This document shows positions 60,595 to 62,821 of a DNA stretch of 62,821 nucleotides, one piece after another. The DNA is taken from the NCBI GenBank assembly GCA_003241175.1, contig QFOI01000001.1:1-62821 (forward strand), read 5' to 3'. The position numbers were made by a program, and so were the translations under genes. A model generated the notes under the pieces. The model saw only the letters and a program-made list of their open reading frames with translations. It searched no databases and was not told where the DNA came from. Positions within the stretch are counted from its first letter, which is position 1. Each line of letters starts with the position of its first letter. The stretch comes from Pseudopedobacter saltans (GTDB lineage: Bacteria > Bacteroidota > Bacteroidia > Chitinophagales > Chitinophagaceae).

Positions 60595-62787
60595 ATGTCA
60601 TTAAGATTTGAGGCAATCAATAACTTAACCGCGGAGATAGACCCCGTAGTAAAATATGATGCCAAAAACGTTACGTCGATTTTCCGTGAAAATGTTTTTA
60701 CATTAGAAAAGGCCCGCCAGTTCCTAACAGATGAAGCTTACAAAAGCTTGTTGACCAGTATCAAAGGAGGGAAAAAAGTCGATCGTGTCGTCGCTAACCA
60801 GATTGCTGCAGGTATGCGTTCTTGGGCGGAATCCAAAGGTGTTACCCACTACACGCACTGGTTCCAGCCATTGACAGGTACAACTGCTGAAAAACATGAT
60901 TCTTATTTTACGCTAAAAGGAGATGGAACGGCTATCGAGCAATTCGATGGAGATGCATTAATCCAACAAGAGCCTGATGCGTCCTCTTTCCCGTCTGGTG
61001 GTATTCGAGCTACATTTGAAGCACGCGGTTATACTGCTTGGGATCCTACTTCTCCAGCATTTATATACGAAGTTGGTTTGGGTAAAACCTTGTGTATCCC
61101 AACGGTTTTCATTTCTTATACAGGTGAATCTTTGGACTACAAAGCACCATTGTTGAAAGCTTTGGATGCTATCAATGAAGCAGCCGTGGATGTTGCACAT
61201 TATTTTGATAAAAACGTTACTAAAATAACGCCAACACTTGGTTGGGAACAGGAATATTTCGTTGTAGATGAAGGTTTGGCAAATGCTCGTCCAGATTTGA
61301 TCCAGTGCGGACGTACTGTATTTGGTGCTTCTCCTGCAAAAGGACAACAATTAGAAGATCACTATTTCGGTTCCATTCCTGAACGTGTTTACAATTTCAT
61401 GTTGGATTTCGAAGAAGTATCTTACAAGTTGGGTATTCCCTTGAAAACACGTCACAATGAAGTTGCTCCTGCACAGTTTGAGGTGGCTCCAATATTTGAA
61501 GAAGTTAATATTGCTGTTGACCATAATATCCTTTTGATGGATGTAATGACTCGTGTTGCAAAACGTCACAAATTGAAAGTATTGTTGCACGAAAAACCAT
61601 TTGCCGGCATCAACGGTAGTGGTAAACACAACAACTGGAGTATGGCGACAGATACGGGCGTTAATTTATTAGCTCCAGGTAAAACACCAAAAACAAACTT
61701 GTTGTTCTTGACTTTCTTTGTCAATACAATCAAAGCGGTACATACTTATGCAGACTTGATGCGTGCTTCTATAGCTTCTGCAAGCAACGATCACCGTTTG
61801 GGTGCTAATGAAGCTCCTCCAGCAATCATATCTGTATTTGTGGGAAGCGCTTTGCGCCAGGTTTTGGATGATATTGAATCTCGTGTTACTGAAAAATTTG
61901 ATGAGCAAGACGAGGCTATCTTGAAATTGGATTTACACCGAGCTATTCCAGAAGTATTGTTGGACAATACAGATCGTAACCGTACGTCTCCATTTGCATT
62001 TACAGGAAACAAATTTGAATTCCGGGCCGTGGGTTCTATTGCCAACTGTGCGAATGCGATGATTACTTTGAATACAATTGTTGCACAGACATTGAAAGAT
62101 TTCAAAAACGAAGTGGATTCTTTGATCGAATCTGGAACTAAGAAAGAAATCGCTTTGATGCAGATCATCCAGAAATACATCAAAGAAAGCAAAGACGTAT
62201 TGTTCGAAGGAGATGGCTACAGCGAAGAATGGGAAAAAGAAGCTGAAAAGCGTGGTCTTCCTAACGTAAAAACGACTCCTTTGGCTTTGGATGCGCTCTC
62301 AACAGAAAAAGCAAAAAAACTGTTCGAAGGCAACGGAGTCTATTCCGAACGTGAATTGGAAGCTAGACACGAAATCGAATTGGAAAACTATTTGAAAAAA
62401 GTGCAGATCGAAGGTCGTATCATGGGAGATCTTGCCTTGAACCATATCATACCTGTTGCTGTCAAATACCAAACTTCTTTGGCGCACAATATCAAGACTT
62501 TGAAAGAAGCAGGTTTGCCAGAGGAATCTTTTGCAGCTCAGAAAGCGATATTGGACAAAGTTTCCAAACATATTGCGGAAATCTACTCTAAAGGTCGTGC
62601 TATGGTTAACGCTCGTAAGAAAGCAAACCAGATTGAGGATATTAGAGAAAGAGCTATCGCTTACGAAAAGGAAATCAAAGCGGCCTACTTTGACGGTATC
62701 CGTTATCATGTTGACAAGTTGGAACAATTGATCGACAACGAAGAATGGCGTTTACCTAAATATCGTGAATTGTTATTTTTGAGATAA
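60595..62787 (+). CDS. glnN: type III glutamine synthetase
   Basis: A 730-residue GSIII, the large dodecameric form typical of Bacteroidota, which makes glutamine from glutamate, ammonia and ATP. Visible are THYTHWFQPLTG, GGIRATFEARGYTAWDP, GWEQEYFVVD (metal glutamates), NEVAPAQFEVAPIFEE, GINGSGKHNNWS and NRTSPFAFTGNKFEFRAVGS. Length is as expected. It is the main ammonium-assimilating enzyme and ends 34 bases before the window edge. Regulation by nitrogen status is likely but no known site is recognised. Confidence 0.97.
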   Translation: MSLRFEAINNLTAEIDPVVKYDAKNVTSIFRENVFTLEKARQFLTDEAYKSLLTSIKGGKKVDRVVANQIAAGMRSWAESKGVTHYTHWFQPLTGTTAEKHDSYFTLKGDGTAIEQFDGDALIQQEPDASSFPSGGIRATFEARGYTAWDPTSPAFIYEVGLGKTLCIPTVFISYTGESLDYKAPLLKALDAINEAAVDVAHYFDKNVTKITPTLGWEQEYFVVDEGLANARPDLIQCGRTVFGASPAKGQQLEDHYFGSIPERVYNFMLDFEEVSYKLGIPLKTRHNEVAPAQFEVAPIFEEVNIAVDHNILLMDVMTRVAKRHKLKVLLHEKPFAGINGSGKHNNWSMATDTGVNLLAPGKTPKTNLLFLTFFVNTIKAVHTYADLMRASIASASNDHRLGANEAPPAIISVFVGSALRQVLDDIESRVTEKFDEQDEAILKLDLHRAIPEVLLDNTDRNRTSPFAFTGNKFEFRAVGSIANCANAMITLNTIVAQTLKDFKNEVDSLIESGTKKEIALMQIIQKYIKESKDVLFEGDGYSEEWEKEAEKRGLPNVKTTPLALDALSTEKAKKLFEGNGVYSERELEARHEIELENYLKKVQIEGRIMGDLALNHIIPVAVKYQTSLAHNIKTLKEAGLPEESFAAQKAILDKVSKHIAEIYSKGRAMVNARKKANQIEDIRERAIAYEKEIKAAYFDGIRYHVDKLEQLIDNEEWRLPKYRELLFLR

Positions 62788-62821
62788 GCAAACTAAGCTT
62801 TGATAAAATTGATTAATTACA

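Overview
The window reads as a chromosomal segment of a member of the Bacteroidota, most likely near Chitinophagaceae/Sphingobacteriales. This rests on gene content (type III glutamine synthetase, TonB-dependent receptors with CarboxypepD_reg-like N-termini, DUF2490, DUF4230, YqgE, M13 and S41 peptidases, the hpf-tRNA-tuf-tRNA(Trp)-secE-nusG block), on the near absence of Shine-Dalgarno sequences, and on repeated upstream boxes of the form TAnnTTTG (sometimes TAnnTTCG), the Bacteroidota -7 element. The genus is inference. Base composition is AT-rich throughout except for one beta-galactosidase gene at 20.46-23.63 kb.

Layout. 0-3.3 kb: end of a sugar dehydrogenase, a membrane fatty-acid desaturase, fabD and an FtsE-like ATPase. 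3.4-7.0 kb: an overlapping glycosyltransferase / Gfo-Idh-MocA / glycosyltransferase trio plus an RlpA-like lipoprotein. 7.1-11.6 kb: siderophore-interacting protein with an AraC regulator, gcvT, cysS. 11.7-14.6 kb: a small membrane protein and two tandem membrane-anchored EEP phosphoesterases. 14.7-20.3 kb: a three-gene operon of TonB receptor, beta-helix lipoprotein and MINPP-type inositol-phosphate phosphatase. 20.5-34.6 kb: glycan and peptide degradation (GH2, M14, a nonsense-interrupted GH29 fucosidase, a second TonB receptor, GH3) with an unknown secreted protein and a TetR regulator. 34.6-40.3 kb: butanediol dehydrogenase, subtilase, EVE protein, ribH, a TPR protein and pdhA, all on the minus strand. 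40.4-42.2 kb: a split HipA system (hipB-hipS-hipT, HipBST type) preceded by tandem inverted-repeat units. 42.2-47.1 kb: recF, hpf, four tRNAs, tuf, tRNA-Trp, secE, nusG. 47.1-62.8 kb: S41 peptidase, pyrH, DUF2490, M13 peptidase, YiaA and DUF2459 proteins, asd, DUF4230, YqgE, a histidine kinase coupled to a membrane protein, and glnN.

The most interesting signals are these. (1) A probable transcription attenuator in front of asd: a promoter, a 17-codon leader peptide in which 13 residues belong to the aspartate family, a GGAAGG segment able to pair with the 5' arm of an intrinsic terminator, and that terminator 33 bases before the asd start. (2) A Bacteroidota HipBST-type toxin-antitoxin operon whose upstream region carries about 60-bp tandem units, each with an AAAAGG...CCTTTT inverted repeat. 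(3) An alpha-L-fucosidase gene with a single in-frame TAA about ten codons before its catalytic nucleophile. (4) A putative phytate/inositol-phosphate scavenging operon. (5) A family of three intergenic palindromic repeats, one with a 24-bp perfect stem.
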